Assembly (NCBI RefSeq): GCF_000238335.3
Contig: NZ_AHCB03000005.1
Coordinates: 1,798,001 to 1,862,000, forward strand
Origin: Pseudoalteromonas marina
GTDB lineage: Bacteria > Pseudomonadota > Gammaproteobacteria > Enterobacterales > Alteromonadaceae
Direction: 5' to 3'
Length of the DNA stretch: 64,000 nucleotides
Positions 37,120 through 47,954 of the stretch are shown here, in pieces (within the stretch, counting starts at the first letter, position 1; every line of letters starts with the position of its first letter). Position numbers and translations under genes: made by a program. A model generated the notes under the pieces. It saw nothing but the letters and a program-made list of their open reading frames with translations. It made no database searches and had not been told where the DNA came from.

Positions 37120-38442
37120 TTATTGACCTTTAAGTTCGCTTGTAAATTGCCCTATAGCATTTACAACTTCTTGAGCACCATTTTGTATTTCACTCATAAC
37201 ATTGCCCGACTCTTTAGATAAAGCTAAGCCTTGCTCTGCTTTTTCTTTCCCTTTTTCGATTACATCAACCGTGTTTTGGGTTTGCGATTGGTTACGCTGT
37301 ACAACTTCAACAATTTCCTCTGTTGCTTTAGATGTACGTGATGCGAGTAAACGAACCTCGTCTGCTACAACGGCAAACCCCCGACCTTGCTCACCAGCAC
37401 GGGCGGCCTCAATAGCTGCATTGAGTGCAAGTAAATTAGTTTGCTCAGCAATACTGCTAATGCTTTGCACAATGCTCGCTATTTGTTGAGATTGTTGATC
37501 CAATGCAGAGATTTCGCTGGCCGCTTGCTCCATATTTATAGCAAGCTCTGTCATAACAGCCACTGTGTCTTTAATTACTTCAGCGCCTTGTTCTGCTTTT
37601 TTATCTGTTTGTGTTGAGGTGCTGTAGGCAATTTCGGCGGCTTGAGAAATCGCAATTTCTCGGTTTACTTGCTCCGTAATGACAGTCGCAAACTTCATTA
37701 CTTTATAAAGCTTTCCGGCATCATTAGAAATAGGATTGTAAGAGGCCTCTAACCAGACAATGTTCCCATGTTTATCAACACGTTTAAATCGAGACGCTAT
37801 AAACTGTCCTTGCCTGAGTTTTGACCAAAAGGCCTGATACTCTTGTGATTCTGACTCTTCGCGCTCACAAAAAATACGGTGATGTTGGCCTAATATTTCT
37901 TTTTCTTTGTAGCCCATTGCATCTAAAAATTGCTGATTAGCCTTTAATGCATGTCCTTCTAAATCAAATTCAATAACCGCCATTGATCGGTAAATCGCCT
38001 TGATTGTGTCACTTTGCTCACGCGATGCTGAAATTGTTTTGGTTAATACAGTACAAAAAATAGAAAAATATAAAAGCTGATCTTGTTCTCCTTTTACAGG
38101 GTGAACAATTAAACGTAACCACTCAACTTGACCATCTTGGCGAATAAATTGTAACGCGCCCCCCCAATGGCCCTCTTTTTTAATCGCTTTTTGTAAGCTT
38201 TTGTACTCGTCAGAGTGCTGGGAATGTTCAGAAATAATATCTACAAGCGGAGTATTAATAATATGATTTTCTCGATAGCCCAGCATATTAAGGAGCTGCT
38301 CGTTTGCGTGGGAAATTCGTCCGTCATAAAGAATATTAATTACTAGCATTTCACGATTAAGGCCTTCCCATACTTGTTGTAGTGGGTAAAGCTCTGCTTT
38401 TAAAGATGCTATTTCGTTTTGTTTACTATTAGAAAAAAACAT
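37120..38442 (-). CDS. Soluble methyl-accepting chemotaxis protein with two PAS domains
   Basis: A 440-residue cytoplasmic chemoreceptor without transmembrane helices. Two PAS domains (about 20-140 and 150-262; second contains [20 protein letters not shown] and [24 protein letters not shown]) would sense redox, a flavin/haem or a small ligand. The MCP signalling helices follow (270-440) with the kinase-contact tip [20 protein letters not shown]. It resembles Aer-like or energy-taxis receptors but lacks their membrane anchor. Single gene with a good AAGGA site. Confidence 0.92.
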   Translation of the reverse strand: MFFSNSKQNEIASLKAELYPLQQVWEGLNREMLVINILYDGRISHANEQLLNMLGYRENHIINTPLVDIISEHSQHSDEYKSLQKAIKKEGHWGGALQFIRQDGQVEWLRLIVHPVKGEQDQLLYFSIFCTVLTKTISASREQSDTIKAIYRSMAVIEFDLEGHALKANQQFLDAMGYKEKEILGQHHRIFCEREESESQEYQAFWSKLRQGQFIASRFKRVDKHGNIVWLEASYNPISNDAGKLYKVMKFATVITEQVNREIAISQAAEIAYSTSTQTDKKAEQGAEVIKDTVAVMTELAINMEQAASEISALDQQSQQIASIVQSISSIAEQTNLLALNAAIEAARAGEQGRGFAVVADEVRLLASRTSKATEEIVEVVQRNQSQTQNTVDVIEKGKEKAEQGLALSKESGNVMSEIQNGAQEVVNAIGQFTSELKGQ

Positions 38443-38685
38443 TAATATCCTTACTAATACTCAAGGTATGAAATTTATAAATGCAGAGGCTAATTTATCT
38501 ACGTGATAAATGAAATTTGCCCTAGCGTTAAATAATTTGCTTAAAGTTCAACCAAAACCAAGACTTTTACATGGTAAAGTAAATACTTAACACACATTTG
38601 GGACCATTTATTACTTTAATATAGCCTCCATATAAGTCAAACTTTACAACGGGCTATTTTACTAAAATCACTGTTTAAGCCCCAT

Positions 38686-38907
38686 TTACGCTTTTAAATG
38701 CAGTAATAGTGCAGGTAATAACGTTTCTATGCACTGGGCGTTTTCTTCATATTGGTGACTTACACGTACCCAACCGTCTGTTCCCATTATTTGTAGCGAG
38801 GTTATTTCTACGCTATCGATGTTTTCGTATTGGGTGCACCACAGCCCTTTTACTCTAAATATGCCAGAACTTGTAGTAATGCGATTTATTGTAAATGAGG
38901 TTTTCAT
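38686..38907 (-). CDS. Small conserved-looking protein behind recD
   Basis: A 73-residue protein of unknown family, predicted beta-rich (FRVKGLWCTQYENIDSVEITSLQIMGTDGWVRVSHQY) with a C-terminal helix. It starts 4 bases after the recD stop codon, so it is very likely expressed with recCBD. The tight spacing, two well-placed Trp residues and lack of signal peptide argue for a real cytoplasmic product. The function is unknown. Confidence 0.65.
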   Translation of the reverse strand: MKTSFTINRITTSSGIFRVKGLWCTQYENIDSVEITSLQIMGTDGWVRVSHQYEENAQCIETLLPALLLHLKA

Positions 38908-38911
38908 AAGG

Positions 38912-40927
38912 TTATTTCACTTGTAACCGCTCATATAAACCAGATGAGCGCGATACAGTTTTATTCATTGCTAACTGCAGTACCTTTTTATCGGCAACTA
39001 ACTCAAAAGTATGTTTAGCACGGGTAATTCCGGTATAAACAAGCTGGCGATTAACCCCAACACTTGCCTGCTGTAATGGCGGTAAAACCATTGCGGTATA
39101 GCTAAATTCTGACCCTTGAGACTTATGTATTGTCATTGCAAACACTTTGTCGTGTGCGGGTAAACGAGCCGGTGAAAATGCACGTTTGCTGCCCTGCTCG
39201 TCGATAAATATAGCCTTAAGCTGCCCAGCTTCATCATTCATTAAAATACCAATATCGCCATTAAAGAGCTTTAATTGGTAATCGTTTTGGCTCACCATTA
39301 TGGGCATACCACTATAGTGGCGCTGGTTTGGGGTTACGTTTATTAAACCCTGTTGCTGCAGGGTGCGTTCGATGCGTTGATTCAAATTATTAACGCCGTA
39401 GTCGCCCTCTTTTACTGCGGCCAGTAATTGATAACCTGCAAACGCAGCATGCACTTTGGCTACACTCTCACCTTGGGCAATTAAATTTAAATAGTGTGCA
39501 TAATGTTTGGCTGCTCGATTTACTAGGTTTTCTATTGGTTTACCTATAAAGTCGTAATCCAAAATAACATCACTAAAACGCCCTTCAACACTTTCCTGCT
39601 CTACATAATTTAATAAGCCACTATTATTTGTATTAACTGCCAATGCTAGTTGCCCTATGCCACTTTTAGCGTCAAAGCGGTAACTGCGTTGTAAAAAGGC
39701 AATGCAATCGGCTAGTTTAAATAGGCTATTTCCCTGCGATATTAATGTAGGCTGATCATCAAAACAAAGCGCATTTAGTTCATCACACCGCTGCTTTGAG
39801 TAGTTTGGTGTGCGCCCAAGTGCAAGCCCTTGGCACAAATCGCTCATAACGCTGCCTGTATCAACCGAGGCAAGCTGGTCTTTATCACCAAGCAATATTA
39901 ATCGAGCATGAGCAGGCAAAGCTTCTATTAATTTCGCCATTAGCGATAAATCCACCATGCTTGCTTCATCAATAATTAACACATCTAAGTGCAGAGGATT
40001 GCTTTGAGTGTGTCTAAATTTATTAGTAAAAGGTTTTACCCCCAATAAGCGATGAATAGTTTGCGCGGTGTCAGGGATTAGCGCTTTTATATCGTCGGGT
40101 ATACTACTTAGCTGATTTTTAGCCCCTAAAATAGACTCACTTAGCCTTGCCGCAGCTTTACCCGTCGGTGCCACCAGCTTTATGCTTAATGTCGCTGCTT
40201 TGTAAAGCGATTGCAATATAGCCAGCAACTTAGTTACTGTGGTTGTTTTACCTGTTCCTGGCCCACCGGTTATTACACTAAACCCTTTAGTTGCTGCAAT
40301 GGCGCACGCCACTTTTTGCCAGTCAACGTCGGCCACGGGTGGCTCTGGGAAATAATGTTGCAATAAAGCAGTAAGAGTTTGACTATCAATATTAAGCGCT
40401 CGCTCACTCATGGCTAATAGCCGCTCTGCAAGTATGTGCTCGTAAGCTGCCAAACGCGAAAAATAAAGGCGTTGGTCAAATAACTGAAGTGGTTTGGCAT
40501 CCCCAACGCTTTGATGATTTTGTAAGTAGGTTAACGCGGTTTGTTGGTTAAACCCTTGCAAAAATGGGCTATACGTAGTGGGAATATTTCCTTCAACTTT
40601 ATTAAAGTCGCTCTGGCGTAAATTAAATGGATTGGACCAATCTATGGTGTTTAATGTTAAGCAACTGTGCTGGCTTTGTTGGGCTATACATAACAATAAT
40701 ACAATATAAAACAGCTCATTATGTGTTCTTTCATCCGTATTTGAGAGTAACTGCGCAAGTTTTACATCAACGACGCGTATTCTATTTTCGCCCAGTAAAT
40801 AATCCAGTAACGGCACTTCGGTAACCACACTATTAGATATTGCCTGTTGCTCATGCGCTAAAGGCGCCTGTTCAACGTCGTCTTCTAGCGCGTCAAATAA
40901 ACCCGGCTGTTGATTTAACTCACTCAT
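38912..40927 (-). CDS. recD: Exodeoxyribonuclease V alpha subunit
   Basis: A 671-residue 5'-3' helicase of RecBCD, which processes double-strand breaks and degrades foreign linear DNA. Walker A is TGGPGTGKTTT near residue 225, motif II is IDEASMVD, motif III LLGDKDQLASVDTGSV, and the C-terminal UvrD-like block is FAMTIHKSQGSEF with TGITRAK. It overlaps recB by 4 bases. Length is slightly above E. coli RecD. Confidence 0.97.
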   Translation of the reverse strand: MSELNQQPGLFDALEDDVEQAPLAHEQQAISNSVVTEVPLLDYLLGENRIRVVDVKLAQLLSNTDERTHNELFYIVLLLCIAQQSQHSCLTLNTIDWSNPFNLRQSDFNKVEGNIPTTYSPFLQGFNQQTALTYLQNHQSVGDAKPLQLFDQRLYFSRLAAYEHILAERLLAMSERALNIDSQTLTALLQHYFPEPPVADVDWQKVACAIAATKGFSVITGGPGTGKTTTVTKLLAILQSLYKAATLSIKLVAPTGKAAARLSESILGAKNQLSSIPDDIKALIPDTAQTIHRLLGVKPFTNKFRHTQSNPLHLDVLIIDEASMVDLSLMAKLIEALPAHARLILLGDKDQLASVDTGSVMSDLCQGLALGRTPNYSKQRCDELNALCFDDQPTLISQGNSLFKLADCIAFLQRSYRFDAKSGIGQLALAVNTNNSGLLNYVEQESVEGRFSDVILDYDFIGKPIENLVNRAAKHYAHYLNLIAQGESVAKVHAAFAGYQLLAAVKEGDYGVNNLNQRIERTLQQQGLINVTPNQRHYSGMPIMVSQNDYQLKLFNGDIGILMNDEAGQLKAIFIDEQGSKRAFSPARLPAHDKVFAMTIHKSQGSEFSYTAMVLPPLQQASVGVNRQLVYTGITRAKHTFELVADKKVLQLAMNKTVSRSSGLYERLQVK

Positions 40928-43900
40928 AGCATGGCTCCTTGGCTAAATAAGCCATCTAAGATAGTTACTTGCTCTAGTGTTAATTGATTAAAGAAAACAC
41001 CTTGCCCTGCTGGCATGCCACGTAAAAAGGTGTAATACACGCCCCCTAAGTGACGCTCAATTGAGTAGTCACTAATGCGTTGCTTTAATAGCCTATGCAG
41101 CGCTACGGTATATATTAAATACTGTAAATGGTATTGATGGCTGCTCATGGCTTGCTCTAGCTGCTCGGGTTCATAATCTTTAGGCGTATTACCTAAGTAA
41201 TTAGATTTATAATCTAAAATATAATATTTCCCTTGGTAGCAAAATATTAAATCCACAAAGCCTTTTAAAAGCCCTTTAACATGAGAAAAATCCAGCTTAC
41301 TTTGTACAAAGCCAAAATGTTTAATTAGCATTTCGTTAAGCTTGGGGGCACTTAAACTGGTCAGCGGTAAATTAAACTCCATTTCGACTAAGCAGTCACT
41401 GGGCGCTAGCTTACTTAAACTTAAATCAGTTTGAGCATTCAATGGGCAATTAAGTACATCGAGCACCCACTGCTGGGCAATTGGCTGCCATGTGTCGCTA
41501 ATGTGATATTTTTCAAAGGCCCGTTTAATTACCTGTGACAAATTTTGCTCGCTGTTTGTAGGGTGAACAACTGGACTTGTAAAATCAATTTGTTCAAAAA
41601 TTTCGTGTAAACAGCTTCCTGGTTTTGCCCCTTTAGGAAAACTAAAAGGTGAAGGGAGTTCGTCTTGTTGAACGGCAAACTCGTCTTTCTCGTGATCTTC
41701 ATCGCTTCGCCCTGGGGCTAATTCATCGCTGTGCTTTTTAAAACTCAATGCACTAAAGCTGGTTGCACGCCAATCTCGTTCTATGTGCGCCTTACTATTT
41801 TTTACACTCAGAATTTGCTGAGCAGCCTCGGTATTAGCAAACTGTAAGGTTCCCTGTTGGCGTAATTCTTCAGAGGTAAATTGTTGATAACACATAAATG
41901 TGTGCTTGTCGCAAAACTCACTTAAATGTGTTCGCCATATTTGGCTGCTTGAAATTTCGAGCTCTGAGAACAGCACATGCCCAAGCGCACTACTTTGAAT
42001 TGCTAACCGACTACTTTGCCCTTGCCCTATGTTATAAACACCCAGCGCACAAAAATGCACTGCGCGCGTAAGCGCTACATACAATAAACGTAAATCTTCG
42101 GCTAAGCGCTCTTTTTCAGCCTGCTGGAGTGCGTCTTCATTCTTACTTAAATCATAAATAAGTTTGCCATTTTTATGATAAAGCGCTTCTTTAGTTTCAC
42201 GATAACCACTGGCAAACGGCATAAATACCAATGGATATTCGAGCCCTTTTGAAGCATGCATTGTCACAATCTTAACTAAGTTTGCATCACTTTCTAAACG
42301 CACCTGTACGGTTTCGCCATCTTGTTGACTCACCTTTTGCGCAAACCAGCGCAGTAGGCGTAATGTGCCTTCAAGCTCAATTTGTTTTTGCTGTAATATT
42401 TCACCAAGGTGTCTAAAGTCGGTAAGCCACCGCTCCACGTTGTAGCCTAAACCTTGCCATTTAGCACTTAACTGATTATGACTTAGTAATCGCTCAAGCA
42501 TGGCCATTGCCCCTTGCTTATGCCAAATATGGCTAAGCTGAGCAAAAAAGTTTAAGTGCTCTTGCCAAGCGTTTTCGTTATCGGCAAGTGCGTATACATC
42601 GTTATAACTTAAACAAAATAACGGTCCTGCGAGCACACCACGAAGTAATGACTCGTCATATTGACCATGTAATGCAGTTAAAAAATTAAGTAAATGATGG
42701 CTTAACTCTTGGCTAAACACGCTGTCGCGGGATAGATACACACTGGCAATTTTAGCCTCGCTCAAAGCCTTTTTCATTATTTGCGCTTCAACGCGGTCAC
42801 GCACCAAAATACATATGTCTGCCGCACTTATTGGCGTTTTACCTATGCACGCTGTGCCTTGTTTAGCGCGTTCTAACAAAGTGACTATTTTATTCGCAAA
42901 GTAAGTGGCTAGGTGTGCTTGCCCTAATCCTTTACTGGTGGGTTTATTTTTTTCATCGGCGGCTTCATCTACAAACACATTAAATTCAAAGGCGTTGGCC
43001 GGTTTACCATCAATTAAAAACGATTCATCTGCTTTTTTACCCTTAGCGCTCACTTTGTTAAACGGGATAACATCGTTATAAATAAAACTGTTGTCGTGTT
43101 TGCTAAATAAACTATTTACGCTGTTTACTATATCGCTGCTTGAGCGAAAATTTGTGCCCAGTGTAAATTGTTGAGGCTCGTCTACCGCCTTTTTTGCGCC
43201 TATATACGTAAATATATCTGCGCCTCTAAAACCGTAAATAGCTTGTTTAGGATCGCCTATCATGGCAAGTGTAGTATTGGCTTGGCCATAAATGTGACTA
43301 AAAATACCATACTGAATCGGATCGGTGTCTTGAAACTCATCTATCATAGCAACCGGAAATAACTGCGCAATCTTTTGCGCAAGCACATCACCTTGCTCAT
43401 TATTAAGTGCAGTGTATAAATTAGTGAGTAAGTCGTCGGGGGTGATCACACTTTGCTCTTGCTTGCGCTTAACAATGGCTGATTTTACCCAGCGTGCAGC
43501 TTCTTGTACCAACGCTATTTTTAAACCTTGGTTCATGGTGTTGTTAAGCGCTGATAAGGTGTCAAACTGACTTAATAATGGATGCGTAAACAAAGGCTGA
43601 TTTTTTTTATAGTTAGTGGTGTCACTTAAGTTCTCGGTACTCCATATTTCAAACGAATACTTATTGGTACCAAACTCAAAAAACACGTCACCGCTTGCAC
43701 AAAATGCATCAAGCGCTGCAAGGCTTGCTTTGCGAGCGGGGGTTTTAGCACCACTTAGGCCGGAGCCTTTAATAGCATCAGTAAATGCGTGTTCTTGGCA
43801 ATCTTTTTTAAACTGTGGGATGAGAGCTAGGTATTCATCACGAGCTTGCCATACATCATCTAAGTTTATTTGCGGTGTTATGTGCGCATTGGCTTTATTT

Positions 43901-44490
43901 AAAATACTGGCTACTTGTGAAAATAAAGACTCGGGTGCTGCAAATACATCTAAAATAGCATCGGTTCTGTCTTCACTCAGTGGATAAACAAACGAACGCC
44001 AGAAGTCTTTTATTGTTTCGAGCAGTATGTCGCGCTCGTCTAAAATAAACTCTAAATTAAATGCCACACCTGATTCAAACGCATGTTGCTTTAACATTCG
44101 CTGACAAAAGCCATGAATCGTAAATATAGCGGCTTCATCCATCGATTTTGCGGCAGCGTCCAGTAAATCAAAGGCTCTATGTTTGTCATCTACTGCGGCA
44201 ATTACGCCTTCAATTAACTCATCGTTTGGGGTTTGCCCAAGTAATGCATCTCTGGCTGCAATAATACGGTTACGCACACGGTCTTTGATTTCTTGAGTAG
44301 CAGCGTCGGTAAACGTTACTACCAAAATCTGTTCTACACTTAAAGGAGCATTAAGCTCACCCGGTATTTGCATGCCAAGTAAATAGCGTAAATATAACCC
44401 GGTAATAGTATACGTTTTACCCGTACCGGCACTGGCTTCTATTAAACTTTGCCCTTTGAGTGGCATAGTAAGTGGATTAAGCGCTTGCAT
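40924..44490 (-). CDS. recB: Exodeoxyribonuclease V beta subunit
   Basis: A protein of 1188 residues with 3'-5' helicase and nuclease activity in RecBCD. Walker A is IEASAGTGKTYT near the N terminus, motif II DEFQDTDPIQY, motif VI LLYVALTRAV, and the nuclease domain ends in GFVDLIFCYQ ... YILDYKSN. ATG at 44490 is chosen because AAGGAG lies 7 bases upstream and the protein then begins like E. coli RecB; ATG codons at 44514 and 44508 give an eight-residue extension and lie before that site. It overlaps recC by 14 bases. Confidence 0.97.
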   Translation of the reverse strand: MQALNPLTMPLKGQSLIEASAGTGKTYTITGLYLRYLLGMQIPGELNAPLSVEQILVVTFTDAATQEIKDRVRNRIIAARDALLGQTPNDELIEGVIAAVDDKHRAFDLLDAAAKSMDEAAIFTIHGFCQRMLKQHAFESGVAFNLEFILDERDILLETIKDFWRSFVYPLSEDRTDAILDVFAAPESLFSQVASILNKANAHITPQINLDDVWQARDEYLALIPQFKKDCQEHAFTDAIKGSGLSGAKTPARKASLAALDAFCASGDVFFEFGTNKYSFEIWSTENLSDTTNYKKNQPLFTHPLLSQFDTLSALNNTMNQGLKIALVQEAARWVKSAIVKRKQEQSVITPDDLLTNLYTALNNEQGDVLAQKIAQLFPVAMIDEFQDTDPIQYGIFSHIYGQANTTLAMIGDPKQAIYGFRGADIFTYIGAKKAVDEPQQFTLGTNFRSSSDIVNSVNSLFSKHDNSFIYNDVIPFNKVSAKGKKADESFLIDGKPANAFEFNVFVDEAADEKNKPTSKGLGQAHLATYFANKIVTLLERAKQGTACIGKTPISAADICILVRDRVEAQIMKKALSEAKIASVYLSRDSVFSQELSHHLLNFLTALHGQYDESLLRGVLAGPLFCLSYNDVYALADNENAWQEHLNFFAQLSHIWHKQGAMAMLERLLSHNQLSAKWQGLGYNVERWLTDFRHLGEILQQKQIELEGTLRLLRWFAQKVSQQDGETVQVRLESDANLVKIVTMHASKGLEYPLVFMPFASGYRETKEALYHKNGKLIYDLSKNEDALQQAEKERLAEDLRLLYVALTRAVHFCALGVYNIGQGQSSRLAIQSSALGHVLFSELEISSSQIWRTHLSEFCDKHTFMCYQQFTSEELRQQGTLQFANTEAAQQILSVKNSKAHIERDWRATSFSALSFKKHSDELAPGRSDEDHEKDEFAVQQDELPSPFSFPKGAKPGSCLHEIFEQIDFTSPVVHPTNSEQNLSQVIKRAFEKYHISDTWQPIAQQWVLDVLNCPLNAQTDLSLSKLAPSDCLVEMEFNLPLTSLSAPKLNEMLIKHFGFVQSKLDFSHVKGLLKGFVDLIFCYQGKYYILDYKSNYLGNTPKDYEPEQLEQAMSSHQYHLQYLIYTVALHRLLKQRISDYSIERHLGGVYYTFLRGMPAGQGVFFNQLTLEQVTILDGLFSQGAML

Positions 44491-47400
44491 GGTCGCTCTC
44501 CTTAGCATGCTCATATAACGGCGCGAGTAGCTTTTCGCTCCAGCTAATAAACTCGTCTTGGCAGTCGTTAAGTGATTGCACCGTTAATCTAATGTAGGGG
44601 TTTTCACCTTCACCTCGGCCTATGTATTGCGGACTAAATTTATTCATCGCTTTTGCCATATCGCCACCCGTTTTTATGTATTCGTATCCACTTACCGGAT
44701 AAAACGCCACAGGCTCTTTACGCAGTGCTTTATATAATTCAAACCAATCTGCCAAAATTAAATCAGCGTCTGCTTTGCCCATAGGCGCAAAGCTAATTTG
44801 TTTATCAAGCCCAAGTAATAACGTTTCGAGGTTATGCCCCAAACTTTGTGCCACAAGGTGATAAATAAAGCCTCTAATCATGTCTTTGGCTTTAATACTG
44901 GCGCTGCGGTAAAACACCTGCTTTTGCATAAAAATATGGTTAAGCCAGCCCTGGATTTGTGTTCCTTGAATATTAAACGACACCTCTATAGGCTCACTTT
45001 TACCCGCTTTTATTTGCTCTTTCACCTGCCCTGCAAGCGCGTCAACGCGGTGTTGCATGCTTTGTAAAACTAAATTTCCCACATTCGCTTGCGGTAACTC
45101 GCCGCGTTGCAAAATTTGCTCAGTACTCATTGGCGTATCGTTAATTGTGGCTTCTAATATTTCGTCTAAATAAAAGTAACGGCGCAGCGCATCAATACTA
45201 AATGGCTCTTCATCTTTTGCTACTTCGTTAAATTGCGGCAAGCGTAAACCCAAGGTTTGATTGTAAAAACTTTCTTGTGCGCTGCAAACACTGCGTATAA
45301 ATACATCAAGCTCTAACTGTTCAGGTGGTTTTACATCAAGTGCGCTAACTGGCTCTGGTAATATGGGCTCATTTGGCAACCAAATTGGGTTATAACTGTG
45401 ATCATTAAGCACGGTACTATTTTTATTATCTTGGTAGTAGTGGCTATTAAACGGTTGCAAGTGTTGCTGGCTAATCAAACATGCAGGTAATGCTTTAGAT
45501 GAGTCGTCACCCAGCGTAAAACTACGCCCTATGTATTCTAATAACTCGCTCACTAGGGTTGATGGCATACGAGGTTGGTTATCAAAACAGGAACGGCCAA
45601 TATAGCTCATGTAAAGATTTTCACGGGCGCTAAGTAGCGCCTCTAAAAATAGGTAACGGTCATCTAATTTTCGTGATCGGTCACCTTTTTGTTTTTTAGA
45701 GTGTGGTACTAAATCAAACCCAATAGGCTGCACATTACGTGGGTAGTCAGCGTCGTTTAAACCTAGCATGCACACTACTTTAAATGGCACGGCGCGCATG
45801 GGCATAAGCGTACAAAAATTTACTTGCCCCACTAAAAACCGCTGACCGACGCCTTTTTCTTGTATACCCTGTTTTATTAAATAGCTAACTATGCGCTGCG
45901 ACACCGCTTGATTGTAGTCGCCGTTATCGTGATGCTTTTGAATATCTTCAAGCACTTTTTGCAGCACTAATAAATCCCAACTGTCGTCGCTTTCACTCTC
46001 GTAAACAGCGCCAAGTAGCTCGCTTAAAATTTGCGCCTTATTAGTGAGGGTGTCGTCGGGGGTAAGCTTGGCTTTAAAGTTTTGAAGCACATCGATAAAG
46101 TCTACCAGTTTATTAAGCGTATCAAGCGCCATTCCTTCTACTTCGTCGGCGCTGTAAATACCATTAAATGGGCATTGCTCGTCGCGCATGGCAATACCCA
46201 GTAATAAACGGTTTAAACCATGCTGCCATGTATTTAGTTCAATGGCGGGTAAATCAAAACTGTGTTTATGTTCGGCATTGATGCCCCATTTAACACCTAC
46301 GCGTTCAAGCCAGTATTGTATTTGTTCGTACTCGTGCGCTTCAAGGCCAAACTTTTCAGCTATTTGAGTTACTTGGAGTAAATCTAAAATATCTGATACG
46401 CCAAACCGCGAGAACGGTAAGTTAGCTAAGCTGGCAAACGAGCTTAGTACTGGTTTTTCTTGCTCTATGGCTAAATCAGCTAACGCGTAGGGAATATAGC
46501 GGCTGCCTTGCGCACCACCAAATACAGCTTCTATATAGGGGCTGTATGTGCCTACATCGGGCATCATTACAATAATGTCTTTTGGGGTAAGCGCAGGGTT
46601 TTGGTTAAACAAATTAAGTAAGTAGTCGTGTAATCGCTCAACTTCTCTAAGCGGTGTATGGCAGTCACTAAGGGTAATACTGATATCGTTTGCACTTACT
46701 GGTAATTTACCTTCATCGTTTATAAACCATTCTTTGTTATCGGTAAGCGACTCCCCTTTAAACGCAAGCTGATAAATTTCGCTTTGCACTTGCCCAAGTA
46801 ATGTAGTGTCAAAAGCATCTATAAAGCCATCAATCCAACGGGCATCAAGTTGCACTAGCTGTTCAAAATAATCGCGACCTAACTTCCCCCACGACGATAA
46901 AAGTGGGTTACCTATAAAGTAATAGTCTTCATCTGGGTTAGATTGTTTTTTTTGCTGCGCTTCCACCAGCGGCATTTTGGCGTATTTAGCGTTTATTTTA
47001 GCCGCTGTTTTTTCGTCAATTATGTCACCCCAGTAATGCTCACTCGGGTTAAAAAAGAATAAAAACACCTCTGTTTTTTTGCTCAATGCTTCAAACACAT
47101 CAAGCTGAGAATTGGCAATGGCTGATATACCAAATAAACTAATGCGTTTGGGTAATAAGCTGTTGTCCATATTTTCCAACGCAGCAAGTAATTGCCCCTG
47201 CATATTTGCGCGGTGAAATTGGCTTTGGCCGAGCGCTTTGCTTAATTTTACAATTCGGCGCCATAAATCAGGCTGCCATGGTGCAATGGTGACATCTACG
47301 TCATCGAGTTCATCATTGCCGCTATCCCAAGTTGCTATCCAATGCGGTCGATACATTAGGTATTGATCGTACACATCGGCTATTTTTTCACATAGAGCAA

Positions 47401-47773
47401 AGGTTTTTTGGCCATCAATATCGCCCTCTAAGTAGGTTTTTAGGGGTAAATAAAGCGGTTCGTCAATACAAGTGGGTAAAATTGAAAATAATTTCCATGC
47501 AAGGTTAGGTTTGTTAAAGGCCGACTCTTTAGGCACATTAGGTAATAGCTGCTGGTATAGTTGCCAAATGAAACTCGATGGCAACGGAAAATCAACCTGA
47601 GCAGCCACACCTAAATGCTCACTCAAGCCAATTTTTAGCCACTGCGACATACCCGGAGATTGCACCAGCACCACTTCTTTATCGAACGGGCTTTGCAATG
47701 GGCTTACCTTTAACAGTTGATGAAACTGTGCTTGCAGGGCTTCCATACGGTTTGATTGAATAATATTGAGCAT
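44477..47773 (-). CDS. recC: Exodeoxyribonuclease V gamma subunit
   Basis: A 1098-residue subunit that recognises Chi and holds the RecBCD complex together. It begins LNIIQSNRMEALQAQFHQLL, as in the family, and contains QSPGMSQWLKIGLSEHLGVAA, MMPDVGTYSPYIEAVFG and FCTLMPMRAVPFKVVCMLGLNDADYPR (given in parts). Inactive helicase-like and nuclease-like folds are expected. First gene of the leftward recC-recB-recD-small-gene operon. Confidence 0.97.
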   Translation of the reverse strand: MLNIIQSNRMEALQAQFHQLLKVSPLQSPFDKEVVLVQSPGMSQWLKIGLSEHLGVAAQVDFPLPSSFIWQLYQQLLPNVPKESAFNKPNLAWKLFSILPTCIDEPLYLPLKTYLEGDIDGQKTFALCEKIADVYDQYLMYRPHWIATWDSGNDELDDVDVTIAPWQPDLWRRIVKLSKALGQSQFHRANMQGQLLAALENMDNSLLPKRISLFGISAIANSQLDVFEALSKKTEVFLFFFNPSEHYWGDIIDEKTAAKINAKYAKMPLVEAQQKKQSNPDEDYYFIGNPLLSSWGKLGRDYFEQLVQLDARWIDGFIDAFDTTLLGQVQSEIYQLAFKGESLTDNKEWFINDEGKLPVSANDISITLSDCHTPLREVERLHDYLLNLFNQNPALTPKDIIVMMPDVGTYSPYIEAVFGGAQGSRYIPYALADLAIEQEKPVLSSFASLANLPFSRFGVSDILDLLQVTQIAEKFGLEAHEYEQIQYWLERVGVKWGINAEHKHSFDLPAIELNTWQHGLNRLLLGIAMRDEQCPFNGIYSADEVEGMALDTLNKLVDFIDVLQNFKAKLTPDDTLTNKAQILSELLGAVYESESDDSWDLLVLQKVLEDIQKHHDNGDYNQAVSQRIVSYLIKQGIQEKGVGQRFLVGQVNFCTLMPMRAVPFKVVCMLGLNDADYPRNVQPIGFDLVPHSKKQKGDRSRKLDDRYLFLEALLSARENLYMSYIGRSCFDNQPRMPSTLVSELLEYIGRSFTLGDDSSKALPACLISQQHLQPFNSHYYQDNKNSTVLNDHSYNPIWLPNEPILPEPVSALDVKPPEQLELDVFIRSVCSAQESFYNQTLGLRLPQFNEVAKDEEPFSIDALRRYFYLDEILEATINDTPMSTEQILQRGELPQANVGNLVLQSMQHRVDALAGQVKEQIKAGKSEPIEVSFNIQGTQIQGWLNHIFMQKQVFYRSASIKAKDMIRGFIYHLVAQSLGHNLETLLLGLDKQISFAPMGKADADLILADWFELYKALRKEPVAFYPVSGYEYIKTGGDMAKAMNKFSPQYIGRGEGENPYIRLTVQSLNDCQDEFISWSEKLLAPLYEHAKESDHASA

Positions 47774-47888
47774 ACGACACTGTCCTTACTTGAAGTAAAA
47801 CCAGTGTAAGATATTTTCAATTATAGGGGTAGCAATAAGGGGAAAATGACGTTAATAAAACAGCAAGTTAGAAGGTAGTTAAACAAAA

Positions 47889-47940
47889 AATAAACGCACA
47901 GAACTTACTTTAATCACTTTTTAATCACTGTGCGTTTATT
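47889..47940 (-). terminator. Terminator after the phosphatase pair
   Basis: Arms AATAAACGCACAG / CTGTGCGTTTATT enclose a 26-base loop with the repeated segment TTAATCA. Read leftward, TTTTTTG follows. It lies 15 bases past the PhoD-like gene. Confidence 0.75.
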
Positions 47941-47954
47941 ATTTATATCGCGCT

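Noticed and set aside
43616-43987. Rightward 123-codon frame within recB
   Set aside because: It lies fully antisense to the N-terminal part of RecB and its Ser/Ala/Leu-rich translation looks like a mirror of that coding sequence.
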